Source: Rhodospirillales bacterium
GTDB taxonomy: Bacteria; Pseudomonadota; Alphaproteobacteria; Rhodospirillales; Defluviicoccaceae
Length of the DNA: 64,000 bases
Assembly: GCA_016712595.1 (NCBI GenBank)
Contig: JADJQT010000001.1
Coordinates: 124,001-188,000 of the forward strand
Direction of reading: 5' to 3'
A program made the translations under genes and the position numbers. The stretch's first letter is position 1; each line of letters starts with the position of its first letter. The notes beneath the pieces were generated by a model, which ran no database searches, was not told the DNA's origin, and saw only the letters and a program-made list of their open reading frames with translations. Of this stretch, positions 41,852 through 50,689 are shown one piece after another.

Positions 41852-41879
41852 TATATAACCCGGCGCACGCAGCGCACAA
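41852..41879 (-). promoter_or_regulatory. Promoter of the rimP-nusA-infB operon
   Basis: Minus-strand TTGTGC (41879-41874) and TATATA (41857-41852) are separated by 16 bases. It sits just downstream of the trmB stop. Transcription would start near 41845, giving a leader of about 140 bases containing the attenuator-like hairpin. Confidence 0.55.
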
Positions 41880-41886
41880 GGGGTTT

Positions 41887-42624
41887 TTACCGCAACGGAA
41901 CCGCGGGGACGGTCGCTCGACGAAGAAACGACAAATACACGCATCGTTCTCCGCGCGCCTGAGCTTTGGCCTCGTAGCGGGTCGTTTCCCACCCTTGTGG
42001 TTGCTCTCGCCAGTCAGCCGGACGACGCGCCAGCCAGCTGAAGTCCGAATTCGCGGTCACGCAGTTCAGCGCCCAGCGGGCGTAGTCCATATTGTCGGTC
42101 GCGAACAGCAAGACGCCGCCGTCGATCAGAATCCGGGCGAGGTGCCGGACGATATCGGGCTGGATCAGTCGGCGGCGATGGTGTCGCTTCTTTGGCCACG
42201 GATCGGGAAAAAGAATGAACACGCGGGCAATCGTTGCCGGGCGCAGGCGATCGAGCAACAGACGGGCATCGTCAGCGAAAACGCGGATATGGCCCAGCGC
42301 CATCGCCTCCGCTCGCGATACGAGCGCCGCGACGCCGTTCACGTACGGCTCGCAGCCAATAAATCCGACGTCTGGCCGCGCTTGCGCCCGCTTTATGAGG
42401 TGTTCCCCGGCCCCAAAGCCGATCTCGAGCCAAACTTCGGATTTGGCACGGGGAAACAGCGTGGCGGGCTCAATGAGCGCACCATCATCGGCGAGTTCGA
42501 TCGATCGGGCGGGGAGCCGCTCGAGAAGGGCCGCACGCCGGTTCGGACGCAGTGGTCGGCTTAAGCGCCGCCCGTAGAATTGGGTGTGGAACGGCCTCGC
42601 CGTACCGTCGGGTTCGAGGGTCAC
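41887..42624 (-). CDS. trmB: tRNA (guanine-N7)-methyltransferase
   Basis: A 245-residue SAM-dependent enzyme making m7G46 in tRNAs. It has WLEIGFGAGEHLIKRAQARPD (motif I), GFIGCEPYVNGVAALV, and RVFILFPDPWPKKRHHRRRL with the catalytic DPWPKKRH box, then LFATDNMDYARW. Start GTG 42624 overlaps the metK stop by 4 bases (GTGA), the favoured pattern; a GTG at 42675 would add 17 residues. Its end is followed by the rimP promoter. Confidence 0.92.
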   Translation of the reverse strand: MTLEPDGTARPFHTQFYGRRLSRPLRPNRRAALLERLPARSIELADDGALIEPATLFPRAKSEVWLEIGFGAGEHLIKRAQARPDVGFIGCEPYVNGVAALVSRAEAMALGHIRVFADDARLLLDRLRPATIARVFILFPDPWPKKRHHRRRLIQPDIVRHLARILIDGGVLLFATDNMDYARWALNCVTANSDFSWLARRPADWREQPQGWETTRYEAKAQARGERCVYLSFLRRATVPAVPLR

Positions 42625-43796
42625 GTCGCGCCGAATTCCCTCCGCAAAGGGGCCACCAGATCGGTCTTTTCCCACGAGAACCCGCCATCCGCCTCGGGTT
42701 CCCGGCCAAAGTGACCGTAAGACGAGGTTCGCACATAGATGGGCCGGTTGAGCTGCAAATGGGCTCTTATGCCGCGCGGCGACAGATCCATGAGCTGTTG
42801 CAACACGGATGAAAGTCTTTCCTCATCGACCTGCCCGGTGCCGTGGGTATCGACGTACACCGACAACGGCCGCGAGACTCCGATCGCGTACGAGAGCTGG
42901 ATCGTGCAGCGATCGGCGAAACCGGCGGCAACGACGTTCTTCGCCAGATAGCGCGCGGCATAGGCCGCCGAGCGATCAACCTTGGTCGGATCCTTGCCGG
43001 AGAAGGCGCCCCCGCCGTGGGGCGCCGCGCCACCGTAGGTATCGACGATGATCTTGCGTCCGGTCAGTCCGGCGTCGCCGTCCGGCCCACCGATGACAAA
43101 CCGCCCCGTCGGGTTGACGTAGAAATGTTCCTCATCGCACATCCAGCCGCTTGGCAAGGTGTTGACGACGTGAGGGCGCACGATCTCACGGACATCTTCG
43201 ACATTGAGCTTTTCGGCGTGCTGCGTGGAGACGACGATCGCGCTCGCACCCACGGGCCTGCCGTCAACGTAGCGCAACGTCACCTGGCTCTTCGCATCGG
43301 GACCAAGACCAGGCTCGGCGCCGGAGTGACGTGCCCGCGCCAGCGAACTCAGGACGGCGTGGGCGTAAAAGATCGGTGCCGGCATCAGCACCTCGGTCTC
43401 GCGACACGCGTACCCGAACATGATGCCCTGATCGCCCGCGCCTTCGTCCTTATTTCCAGCCGCGTCCACACCCACGGCGATGTCCGCCGACTGGGAGTGA
43501 ATGTGCGAGATGATCTCGGCGTCCTTCCAATGGAATCCGCGCTGCTCGTATCCGATCTCGCGGATGGCCTGCCGGGCGACGTCCTTGAAGCGATCATGGG
43601 TCATCGAGTCGGGGCCGCGGACTTCGCCCGCCAGCATGACGAAATTGGTCGTGCACAAGGTCTCGACGGCCACGCGAGAGAACGGATCTTCCGCCAGAAA
43701 AGCATCCAGAATGGCATCCGAGATGCGGTCACTCACCTTATCGGGATGACCTTCCGAGACCGACTCGCTGGTAAACACGTAATCCTTCTTCCACAC
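42621..43796 (-). CDS. metK: S-adenosylmethionine synthase
   Basis: A 391-residue enzyme forming SAM from methionine and ATP. It begins, from GTG 43796, VWKKDYVFTSESVSEGHPDK and has the ATP loop GAGDQGIMFGYACRETE, the metal/phosphate loop GGGAFSGKDPTKVDRSAAY and SYAIGVSRPLSVYVDTHGTG. Length is standard; the longer in-frame extension upstream is not family-like. I looked for SAM-II or other SAM riboswitch signatures in the 226-base gap upstream and found none. It is followed by trmB with a 4-base overlap and preceded by an XRE regulator gene. Confidence 0.96.
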   Translation of the reverse strand: MWKKDYVFTSESVSEGHPDKVSDRISDAILDAFLAEDPFSRVAVETLCTTNFVMLAGEVRGPDSMTHDRFKDVARQAIREIGYEQRGFHWKDAEIISHIHSQSADIAVGVDAAGNKDEGAGDQGIMFGYACRETEVLMPAPIFYAHAVLSSLARARHSGAEPGLGPDAKSQVTLRYVDGRPVGASAIVVSTQHAEKLNVEDVREIVRPHVVNTLPSGWMCDEEHFYVNPTGRFVIGGPDGDAGLTGRKIIVDTYGGAAPHGGGAFSGKDPTKVDRSAAYAARYLAKNVVAAGFADRCTIQLSYAIGVSRPLSVYVDTHGTGQVDEERLSSVLQQLMDLSPRGIRAHLQLNRPIYVRTSSYGHFGREPEADGGFSWEKTDLVAPLRREFGAT

Positions 43797-44022
43797 GCGT
43801 CTAACCCCTGTCAGGCGTTGGCGAGAATATCGCGCTTCCCGCGCGAAGGCGCAGGCGATGCGATCGGCTGCTCGTACCGAAGCTGGCGGAATTCGATTCA
43901 AATTGGAAGGACTGCCGCCCCGCACTGGCAAGCGCACTTCTGCCGCGCGCCACCGCAAGCGTCAAGATGTTACATGAAATGCACTCACCCCGTCGCGGGT
44001 GACGGGATCGACCACGACGAAC

Positions 44023-44475
44023 TCAAATGGGCTCCTCGGACGTACCGAGGGATTTTGTCAATTCGAACAGCCGCTTTCGGACCTGCGGGTCCGAAATGCG
44101 ATAATAGGCGCGCACCAGTTCAAGCGTTTCCCGCTTGGTAAGCGGATCGGGCTCAAGCGATGCCTGGGGTTGATCGGACAAGGACAGAGCGTCGAGCCCA
44201 TCTCGCGACTTGGCGCGCTCGGCCATGTCGTCGAAGAAAAACGACACGGGAACATCAAGAATACGACTGAACTCGAACAGCCGCGAGGCTCCGATCCGGT
44301 TGGCGCCCCGCTCGTATTTCTGAATCTGCTGAAATGTCAGGCCGACGGCCTCTCCGAGCTTCTCTTGGCTGAGCCCCAAAAGCGTTCGGCGGAGGCGAAC
44401 ACGGCTGCCAACGTGAATGTCCACCGGATTTGGGATCCCCGGGGGAGATCGATCCGCCTCGATTGAACTCATGGC
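44023..44475 (-). CDS. XRE-family transcriptional regulator
   Basis: A DNA-binding protein of about 150 residues with one Cro/C1-type helix-turn-helix: VGSRVRLRRTLLGLSQEKLG, then EAVGLTFQQIQKYERGANRIGASRLFEFS as continuation. A C-terminal helical region includes VSFFFDDMAERAKS and ends FELTKSLGTSEEPI. This gene type is conserved between lnt and metK in Rhodospirillales and Rhizobiales, but its targets there are not established as far as I know. The ATG at 44475 is chosen; ATGs at 44469 and 44517 are alternatives. A promoter with a dyad overlapping the -35 box suggests autoregulation. Confidence 0.82.
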   Translation of the reverse strand, partial: AMSSIEADRSPPGIPNPVDIHVGSRVRLRRTLLGLSQEKLGEAVGLTFQQIQKYERGANRIGASRLFEFSRILDVPVSFFFDDMAERAKSRDGLDALSLSDQPQASLEPDPLTKRETLELVRAYYRISDPQVRKRLFELTKSLGTSEEPI

Positions 44476-44628
44476 CATCCGACCCTTGCGTCTCGCGATC
44501 GTCTTTCCGTCAGTCATTTTCTTAATTGCGCTTTCCGAGAGGTAGAGACTCCGAATGAGCCGTGCGAACACCTCCCACAAGGAGAAAGTGAATGGCGAAG
44601 TACGACCGCCGCACCCTCATATCTCGAC

Positions 44629-44658
44629 ATAATATGCAAATTGCGAGCGTTTCCGCAA
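44629..44658 (-). promoter_or_regulatory. Promoter and dyad upstream of the XRE gene
   Basis: Minus-strand TTGCGG (44658-44653) and TATTAT (44634-44629) are 18 bases apart, a good promoter. TTGCG (44641-44645) and CGCAA (44654-44658) form an inverted repeat that covers the -35 box and spacer, a plausible operator. Confidence 0.5.
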
Positions 44659-44710
44659 CATTTGTTCGCGTCTAACCTGTTTTTTGCGACGGTATATATC
44701 CACAAATGGG

Positions 44711-46321
44711 TTATTTACGACGAAATACTAGCATGCCGATCATACCGACAGCCGCTGCCAAGCCAAGTCCTCCCCACACGCCCGTTTCGGCGAATATTGT
44801 CGGGCGATCCAAAGGCAACGGCAGCATCCCGTCGACGACTCCTCGTTTTTGTAGGCCAAGTGACGCAACAATGCGGCCGAGCGGATCAATAATTGCCGAG
44901 ATTCCCGTATTGGCAACCCGCACGACGGGAAGTCCTTCTTCAACCGCGCGCAATCGAGCGGCGACGAGATGCTGGTACGGGCCCGCCGAACGGCCGTACC
45001 AGCCGTCATTGGTCAAATTGAGCAGCCACTTCGGCCGCTCCTGCGGATCGGTGACTTCGCCGGGGAAAATGACCTCGTAGCAGATCAAGGCACCCACCGG
45101 CGGCAGGCCGGGCAAATGCAACGTGTGGACTCCGTCTCCACGCGAGAGGTCCATCGTTCCGCCAGCAACACTGTCCAGCCCCAGCACGCTGCGCAGCGGC
45201 ATATATTCACCGAACGGCACCAGATGCGACTTATCATAGGAGCCGACGATCCGGCCGTGCTCATCGATCGCGAGCAAACTATTCCAAACCTGAAAGGGCT
45301 CGATCCCGTCGGCGGTCGTTCGCAACGATCCGAGAATGGTCAATCCACCGGGCGGGGTATAGCTGCCCACCAAGCTCAAGCGCTGCGGATCGCGGGAAAG
45401 GAGCAACGGCGCCGCAGCCTCCGACCATATCACGTGGGTCGGCGCCGGATTCCCCGGGGCAGCCCCCAATTGCGCCTGTGCGAGCAGATGCGCATCGACG
45501 AGGTCACGGCGCCATTTCTGGTTCTGCGGGATATCGCCTTGAACCAGACGCAGATGGACTCCATCGACGGTTCCGACCGTCCCGAACGCGGCGAGGCGGA
45601 TAACGCCGAACACGAAGAAAACGCACAAAACCGTCGCTGAAACCGCGATCGGCCGCCAACGGGTCCATAAATCCGGCGATGGGTACGCCAGAACCGACGG
45701 CATCGCCGCGGCGGCGACGGTGGCCAATCCGAGACCATAAGTTCCGATCACCGATGCCGGCTGCAGCATTGCTTCGGAAAACGCCCACACGCTGCCGATG
45801 AGATTCCAGGGAAAGCCGGTCAGGGCCCAACTGCGAACCCACTCCATGATCGTCCACGCCGAGGCCAGCACCAGCACGCGGCCGACACCCGGGCGAGACG
45901 CTAGGCGCGTGACCGCGGCGGCGACCGCCGTATTCGGGGTAAGAAGCAGTGCCAAACCGACCGGCGCGACCGGCGCGATCCAGCCAAACTGCTCGGGTTT
46001 GGTCAAAAGGGCGTTGGCCACCCAGTATAAGCCGCAGGTAAAATGACCCAGACCGAACCAGAACCCGGTCAGCAGTGCGGCCCGCCAGTGACGGGCACCA
46101 TCGATCAGCCAGATCAGCCCGACGAATGCCGGCACGAGCGCGGGAAGCACATACAAGGGCGGCATCGCGAGCACAGCGATCGCACCCAGCGCGAATGCCA
46201 GCAGCGCCCTTCGCCAGCCGGTAAGGCGGCCGACTTGTATCGCCATGCGATTGACCCGGCGCCACGGCTCGGATTGATCGGCGACGTCGCGGAATTCCGC
46301 AGCGGGAACAAAGCTCGTCAT
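44711..46321 (-). CDS. lnt: Apolipoprotein N-acyltransferase
   Basis: A 536-residue inner-membrane enzyme adding the third acyl chain to lipoproteins. About six N-terminal membrane helices (for example ALLAFALGAIAVLAMPPLYV, VPAFVGLIWLIDGAR and the segment GLGLATVAAAAMPSVL) precede a periplasmic nitrilase-fold domain. The catalytic triad is indicated by Glu in VIWSEAAAPLLL, Lys in YDKSHLVPFGEYMPL and Cys in GALICYEVIFPGEV. The C-terminal helix is near FAETGVWGGLGLAAAVGMIG. The start ATG 46321 overlaps the corC stop by 4 bases. Confidence 0.95.
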   Translation of the reverse strand: MTSFVPAAEFRDVADQSEPWRRVNRMAIQVGRLTGWRRALLAFALGAIAVLAMPPLYVLPALVPAFVGLIWLIDGARHWRAALLTGFWFGLGHFTCGLYWVANALLTKPEQFGWIAPVAPVGLALLLTPNTAVAAAVTRLASRPGVGRVLVLASAWTIMEWVRSWALTGFPWNLIGSVWAFSEAMLQPASVIGTYGLGLATVAAAAMPSVLAYPSPDLWTRWRPIAVSATVLCVFFVFGVIRLAAFGTVGTVDGVHLRLVQGDIPQNQKWRRDLVDAHLLAQAQLGAAPGNPAPTHVIWSEAAAPLLLSRDPQRLSLVGSYTPPGGLTILGSLRTTADGIEPFQVWNSLLAIDEHGRIVGSYDKSHLVPFGEYMPLRSVLGLDSVAGGTMDLSRGDGVHTLHLPGLPPVGALICYEVIFPGEVTDPQERPKWLLNLTNDGWYGRSAGPYQHLVAARLRAVEEGLPVVRVANTGISAIIDPLGRIVASLGLQKRGVVDGMLPLPLDRPTIFAETGVWGGLGLAAAVGMIGMLVFRRK

Positions 46322-47289
46322 CGGCGGCTTTCGCCCGGACTCGCGGCCTGTTCGCTGGATACGCCGTCCGTCGCATCCGGTCTGCGCACCCGTACGCGCT
46401 TGATCCGTCGCGGATCGGCCTCGACCACCTCAAACTCCAGCCCCGAGGGATGGTGGATCAATTCGCCGCGGATCGGCACGCGACCGGCCAGCGAGACGAC
46501 AAGCCCGCCAAGCGTGTCGACCTCTTCGCGTTCCTCGTCGCTCAACGTCACGCCGAGGTGGTCTTCAAGCACTTCCACGGGAGCCCGCGCATCGGCATCG
46601 AGCGAACCATCGAGTTCGCTGCGAACTGTCGGCTCGGACTCCTTGTCATGCTCATCGGCGATTTCACCGACGATCTCTTCGACTAAATCTTCGATGGTAA
46701 TCAGGCCGTCGACCCCACCAAACTCGTCGACGACCAGAGCCATATGGGACCGGCTCGCACGCATCTCCAACAGCAGTTGGAGAACTTCCATCGATGGCGC
46801 GACGAACAGGACACGCCGCACCATTTTCGTGAGTTCGAACTGTTCGTCACGCCCGCGCCAAGCCAGGACGTCTTTTATGTGGACCATCCCGATCGCGTCG
46901 TCGAGCGACTCCCGATATACCGGCAAACGGGAGTGTCCGCTTTGAGTCATCATAGCGATGACCTCGGCAAGGGATGATTCTCCGTCGATGGCGATAATAT
47001 CGACGCGCGGGACCATGACATCGCTGATCGAGCGCCCGCGAACATTGAGAATGTTCGAAAGAAGGACACGTTCGTCCTCTCCGAGCAATTCTTCGGCGTC
47101 TCCGCTCGCCTCGATCAGATCGTCAAGCGCATCGCGCATCGAGCCCTCGCCATTGCGCACGAGGCCGATTCGGCGCAGCGCGCCGCGAATGATCTTGCTT
47201 AATGCCGGATCGTGCCGGGCCGCTGTCGTTCGCGCCGACGAGCGACTGGCGCCGTCGTCCGCCGGGGTGGCGGAGTCGTTCGAGATCAT
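46318..47289 (-). CDS. corC: CorC/HlyC-type CBS-domain protein
   Basis: A 323-residue cytosolic protein with two CBS repeats (VMVPRVDIIAIDGESSLAEV and IGMVHIKDVLAWRGR; then RRVLFVAPSMEVLQLLLEMR) and a C-terminal transporter-associated CorC_HlyC domain (EVDTLGGLVVSLAGRVPIRGEL). CorC-type proteins are linked to magnesium or cobalt efflux and heavy-metal resistance; mechanism is not settled. The start is ATG 47289, one base after the ybeY stop. The order ybeY-corC-lnt is conserved widely. Confidence 0.93.
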   Translation of the reverse strand: MISNDSATPADDGASRSSARTTAARHDPALSKIIRGALRRIGLVRNGEGSMRDALDDLIEASGDAEELLGEDERVLLSNILNVRGRSISDVMVPRVDIIAIDGESSLAEVIAMMTQSGHSRLPVYRESLDDAIGMVHIKDVLAWRGRDEQFELTKMVRRVLFVAPSMEVLQLLLEMRASRSHMALVVDEFGGVDGLITIEDLVEEIVGEIADEHDKESEPTVRSELDGSLDADARAPVEVLEDHLGVTLSDEEREEVDTLGGLVVSLAGRVPIRGELIHHPSGLEFEVVEADPRRIKRVRVRRPDATDGVSSEQAASPGESRR

Positions 47290-47290
47290 G

Positions 47291-47860
47291 TCAATTCTCG
47301 CCGTCGTCGGCATAGGGATCGTCAATGCCGAGCGAGGAGAGCGCCCGCCGCTCCAACGCTTCCATCTCAATGGCCTGATCTTCGACCTGATGATCAAAGC
47401 CAAGAAGGTGCAAGACGCCATGGACGACCAGATGGCTCAGATGGCAGTCGAGCGGCTTGCCCGCGCGCATCGCCTCGTCTGCCGTCGTTTCAAGGGCAAT
47501 GATGATATCGCCCAGACTCAAGGGCGGCCCGTCGGCGCCGGTCACAACAAGCACGTCGGCGGCAGCGCTCGGGAACGCGAGAACATTCGTCGGCTCGTCG
47601 CGTCCGAGGAACTGCCGGTTGAGCGCCTGCACCTGGCCGTCATCGGCGAGAAGCAGACATGCGCCCGGGCGATCTGTCACACCAGCGCCCGCTGTCGCGC
47701 TTGGCGCCCGGCGAACGCGCAGGGCTTCGATGAAAGCCGCCGAAGCCGCACGGCGACAGATCACGTCGATGCCGGGAATGCGCTCTTCCCAGCCGCTGGT
47801 GTCGATCAGCACGTCGAGGTCAAGGGCGACGGCGTCCACCGTCTCGCCGCTCCAGTTCAT
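47291..47860 (-). CDS. ybeY: Endoribonuclease YbeY
   Basis: A 189-residue single-strand endoribonuclease involved in 16S rRNA 3' maturation and ribosome quality control. The zinc site HGVLHLLGFDH is near residue 147, and TNVLAFP and LGDIIIALETTADEA are family motifs. The start ATG at 47860 lies 41 bases inside the end of phoH, and a rather long N-terminal part (about 45 residues) before the core is unusual but in frame. It is coupled to corC at its other end. Confidence 0.93.
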   Translation of the reverse strand: MNWSGETVDAVALDLDVLIDTSGWEERIPGIDVICRRAASAAFIEALRVRRAPSATAGAGVTDRPGACLLLADDGQVQALNRQFLGRDEPTNVLAFPSAAADVLVVTGADGPPLSLGDIIIALETTADEAMRAGKPLDCHLSHLVVHGVLHLLGFDHQVEDQAIEMEALERRALSSLGIDDPYADDGEN

Positions 47861-48887
47861 ATTCTGCGCCCACTTTCATGCGGTCTTCCGCTTGATCGTA
47901 CGCCCGCACGATGCGGGTTACGAGCGGATGACGCACAACATCGCTTTCGCCGAACTCAACAAAGGCAATTCCATCCACGCCGCCAAGAATCTCAAGCGCC
48001 TGCCGCAGTCCGGAACGGGTCCCTTTCGGCAAGTCGACCTGACTGAGGTCTCCGGTTATCACCATCCGGGCGTTTTCGCCGAGCCTGGTGAGAAACATCT
48101 TCATTTGCACGGCGGTGGTGTTCTGCGCCTCGTCCAAGATGACGAATGCGTTCGCCAAGGTCCTGCCGCGCATGAAGGCGAGCGGCGCGACCTCGATCTC
48201 GCTGCTCTCCAGCCGCTTGATCACCTGCGGGGCCGGCAGCATATCGTAAAGCGCGTCGTAAAGCGGACGCAGGTAGGGGTCCACCTTCTCGCGCATGTTT
48301 CCCGGCAGAAACCCGAGTTGCTCCCCGGCCTCGACCGCGGGTCGGGACAAGATGATCCGGTCGACCTCGCCGTTGACTAGGCGCTCGACCGCCTTCGCGA
48401 CGGCCAGGTAGGTTTTACCGGTCCCCGCCGGGCCGATACCAAAGACAAGGTCATGGTTGTCAATGGCTCGGATGTACGCGCCCTGTGCGCGCGTTCTCGC
48501 CGACACCAGCCGCCCGCGGATGAACACTCTCGCCTCGGGTTCGCCTGTGCCACGGTCCGCAGCCTCGGGTCCGTCGCCGGTCGGTTCTTCGGCAGCCATG
48601 CGCAAAATCGCATCGACGTCGGCAAGTCGCAAAGAATGCCCCTGCTCGAGACGCGCGTAGAGCCGGTCCAGGACGGCGCCGGCGCGCGCCACGGGATCCG
48701 GGAAGCCGCTGATCGTCAAGTGATTGCCGCGCGTATCGATCGACACATCGAGATGCTGTTCGATCCGTGCAAGATGGCTGTGATGCGCTCCGAAGAGCTG
48801 CAAAGCGAGCCGGTTATCGTCGAAACGCTTATGGATCGTCACCCGTGCGGGTTGATCGCCGGGCGCGTCGCCCGCCAATTGGCTCAC
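47820..48887 (-). CDS. phoH: PhoH-like ATPase
   Basis: A 355-residue ATPase of the PhoH/YbeZ family. Walker A is GIGPAGTGKTYLAVAKA (about residue 150), Walker B is NAFVILDEAQNTT, and RMVITGDLSQVDLPKGTRSG is the family's sensor region. The N-terminal KH-like part covers LEQGHSLRLADVDAIL and before. YbeZ works with YbeY in rRNA processing. The start is GTG 48887, overlapping the miaB stop by 4 bases. The end overlaps ybeY by 41 bases, unusually long and suggestive of tight coupling. Confidence 0.94.
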   Translation of the reverse strand: MSQLAGDAPGDQPARVTIHKRFDDNRLALQLFGAHHSHLARIEQHLDVSIDTRGNHLTISGFPDPVARAGAVLDRLYARLEQGHSLRLADVDAILRMAAEEPTGDGPEAADRGTGEPEARVFIRGRLVSARTRAQGAYIRAIDNHDLVFGIGPAGTGKTYLAVAKAVERLVNGEVDRIILSRPAVEAGEQLGFLPGNMREKVDPYLRPLYDALYDMLPAPQVIKRLESSEIEVAPLAFMRGRTLANAFVILDEAQNTTAVQMKMFLTRLGENARMVITGDLSQVDLPKGTRSGLRQALEILGGVDGIAFVEFGESDVVRHPLVTRIVRAYDQAEDRMKVGAEYELERRDGGRRRP

Positions 48888-50287
48888 GCGCCCCCGCCCG
48901 AAGCAGGAGCGCCGCTCAGGCTGTTCGCGCTCGCGCCGATGATCCGCGCCAGCGTCACAGAACCCAGCAGCGCGGGAGCGGCATCAAGATGGACGGCCTG
49001 CATGTAGGGGCTGCGGCCCACGAGTTGTCCCGGCTTGCGGCCGGCGCGATCGAGCAGAATTGGGAGTTCGCGGCCGATGCAGGCCTGATTGAACGCAATC
49101 TGCTGCTGGTCCAAGAGCTGCTGAAGGCACGCCAGTCGCTCGTCCTTGACGTGTTTCGGAACGTCCGGCAGGTCCGCCGCCGGCGTTCCCGGCCTCGCGC
49201 TGAACTTGAAGGAATAGGCCTGCGCGAAACCGACATCCCGGACGAGACGCATGGTTTCGCTGAAGTCGTCGTCCCGTTCGCCGGGAAATCCGACGATAAA
49301 ATCCGAACTGAGGGCAATGTCCGGCCGGGCGGCGCGCAGCCGGTCAATCAGCCGGCGATAGTCGTTGGCGCAATGCCGACGGTTCATCGCACGCAAGATT
49401 CGGTCGGAACCGGCCTGCACCGGCAGGTGCAGGTAGGGCATGAGTTGCGGAACGTCGCCATGTGCGCTGATCAGATCATCGTCGTGATCGCTGGGATGAG
49501 ACGTCAAATAACGAATACGCTCGAGTTCATCAATCTCGGCGAGCGCCCGGATCAGCCGCGACAAACGCCATTCCCGGCCATCTGGTGCCTGCCCGTGATA
49601 GCTGTTGACATTTTGCCCAAGCAGGGTGATCTCGCGAACGCCGCAGGCGACGTAGCGCCGCGCCTCCTTCATCACCTCGGCAACCGGTCGGGAATATTCG
49701 GCGCCGCGCGTGTAAGGAACGACGCAAAACGTGCAGAAACGGTCGCAGCCTTCCTGAACCGTCAGGAATGCGGTACAGGCGCCCGGCTCGACGCTGGCGT
49801 CGGGCAGCGAATCAAACTTCGCCTCGGCGGGAAACTCCGTCTCCAGCACTGATCCTGTCGCCCGGTGAACGCGGGCGACGAGTTCTGGCAGATGCTGATA
49901 GCTTTGCGGCCCGACGACGACATCGACAAAAGGAGCCCGGCTTATCAGCTCCGCTCCCTCCGCCTGCGCCACGCACCCCGCGACCGCGAGCAGAACCGGC
50001 CCGCCATCGCTGGCCGGACGTTGTTTCAGGTGCCGCAGCCGCCCGAGTTCCGAATAGACCTTTTCGGCCGCCTTTTCGCGAATGTGGCAGGTGTTGAGGA
50101 TGATAAGATCGGCATCTTCCGCCTGCTCCACCGCCACGTAGCCAATTCCCGCCAGAAGATCGGCCATTCGGGCCGAATCATAGGCGTTCATTTGACAACC
50201 GTACGTCTTGATATGGAGCTTCTTGGCCAACGCTTCGAAAGCGCAATTATACGGAAGATCCGGGTGCCCTTGCCGTTCGCACGACAC
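48884..50287 (-). CDS. miaB: tRNA-2-methylthio-N6-dimethylallyladenosine synthase
   Basis: A 467-residue radical-SAM methylthiotransferase acting on A37 of tRNAs. The N-terminal domain has KLHIKTYGCQMNAYDSARMA, TCHIREKAAEKVYSELGRL and VAGCVAQAEG with three cluster cysteines. The radical-SAM motif CDRFCTFC follows FLTVQEG. PVQAGSDRILRAMNR and SSDFIVGFPGE are typical, and the C-terminal TRAM-like domain is near LVGRSPYMQAVHL. The annotated frame starts at 50287; a start nearer the KLHIKT segment is also possible. It is the first gene of the miaB-phoH-ybeY-corC-lnt run. Confidence 0.95.
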   Translation of the reverse strand: MSCERQGHPDLPYNCAFEALAKKLHIKTYGCQMNAYDSARMADLLAGIGYVAVEQAEDADLIILNTCHIREKAAEKVYSELGRLRHLKQRPASDGGPVLLAVAGCVAQAEGAELISRAPFVDVVVGPQSYQHLPELVARVHRATGSVLETEFPAEAKFDSLPDASVEPGACTAFLTVQEGCDRFCTFCVVPYTRGAEYSRPVAEVMKEARRYVACGVREITLLGQNVNSYHGQAPDGREWRLSRLIRALAEIDELERIRYLTSHPSDHDDDLISAHGDVPQLMPYLHLPVQAGSDRILRAMNRRHCANDYRRLIDRLRAARPDIALSSDFIVGFPGERDDDFSETMRLVRDVGFAQAYSFKFSARPGTPAADLPDVPKHVKDERLACLQQLLDQQQIAFNQACIGRELPILLDRAGRKPGQLVGRSPYMQAVHLDAAPALLGSVTLARIIGASANSLSGAPASGGGA

Positions 50288-50374
50288 GACCGTGTGCTTC
50301 TGACTCGTTCAGGGCACGCCCAACCCTAACAGGCCGCGTGCGCGAGTCAAGCCGCGGCTGGAAGTCCGGCAGGG

Positions 50375-50557
50375 CTATCGCATTTGGCCGATGGTGGATC
50401 TGGCGAAGTCGTCGAGCCAGCCGGCGCGTTTTCGCTTGCGGCTGACGGCGAGCTTGGGTCGGGCGGTTTGCAGCAGGTTGAGGGTCAGCCGGCACAGGAT
50501 GGCGAGGTTTTCCGGGCCGTTGTCGGCGCGGTTGCGGGCGGTGGCAGCACCTTGGGA
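50375..50557 (-). pseudogene. ISAs1-type transposase C-terminal remnant
   Basis: On the minus strand the frame ending in TAG at 50377-50375 reads ARNRADNGPENLAILCRLTL, NLLQTARPKLAVSRKRKRAG, WLDDFARSTIGQMR. This matches the last 50-60 residues of ISAs1-family transposases. Stop codons just upstream in the same frame show it is cut off from any start. It is a relic between miaB and the cold-shock gene, marking an old insertion. Confidence 0.72.
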
Positions 50558-50689
50558 TTAACTTCACTAGGCGCGACTGGCACGGCCGTCGACGGAACGG
50601 AGCCTTTCGTCGCACCGGCCGACATACCGCGAACAGAGGCGCCACGGGCGCAGACCCTACCCGGCAGGCTGCGTCGTAACGTCTTAATA

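Noticed and set aside
43797..44022. Possible SAM riboswitch ahead of metK
   Set aside because: I looked for SAM-II and other SAM-type core sequences and paired regions and found nothing convincing. A covariance-model search would settle it.
42843..44141. A 432-codon open frame antisense to metK
   Set aside because: metK has all its signature loops, and the antisense frame has none.
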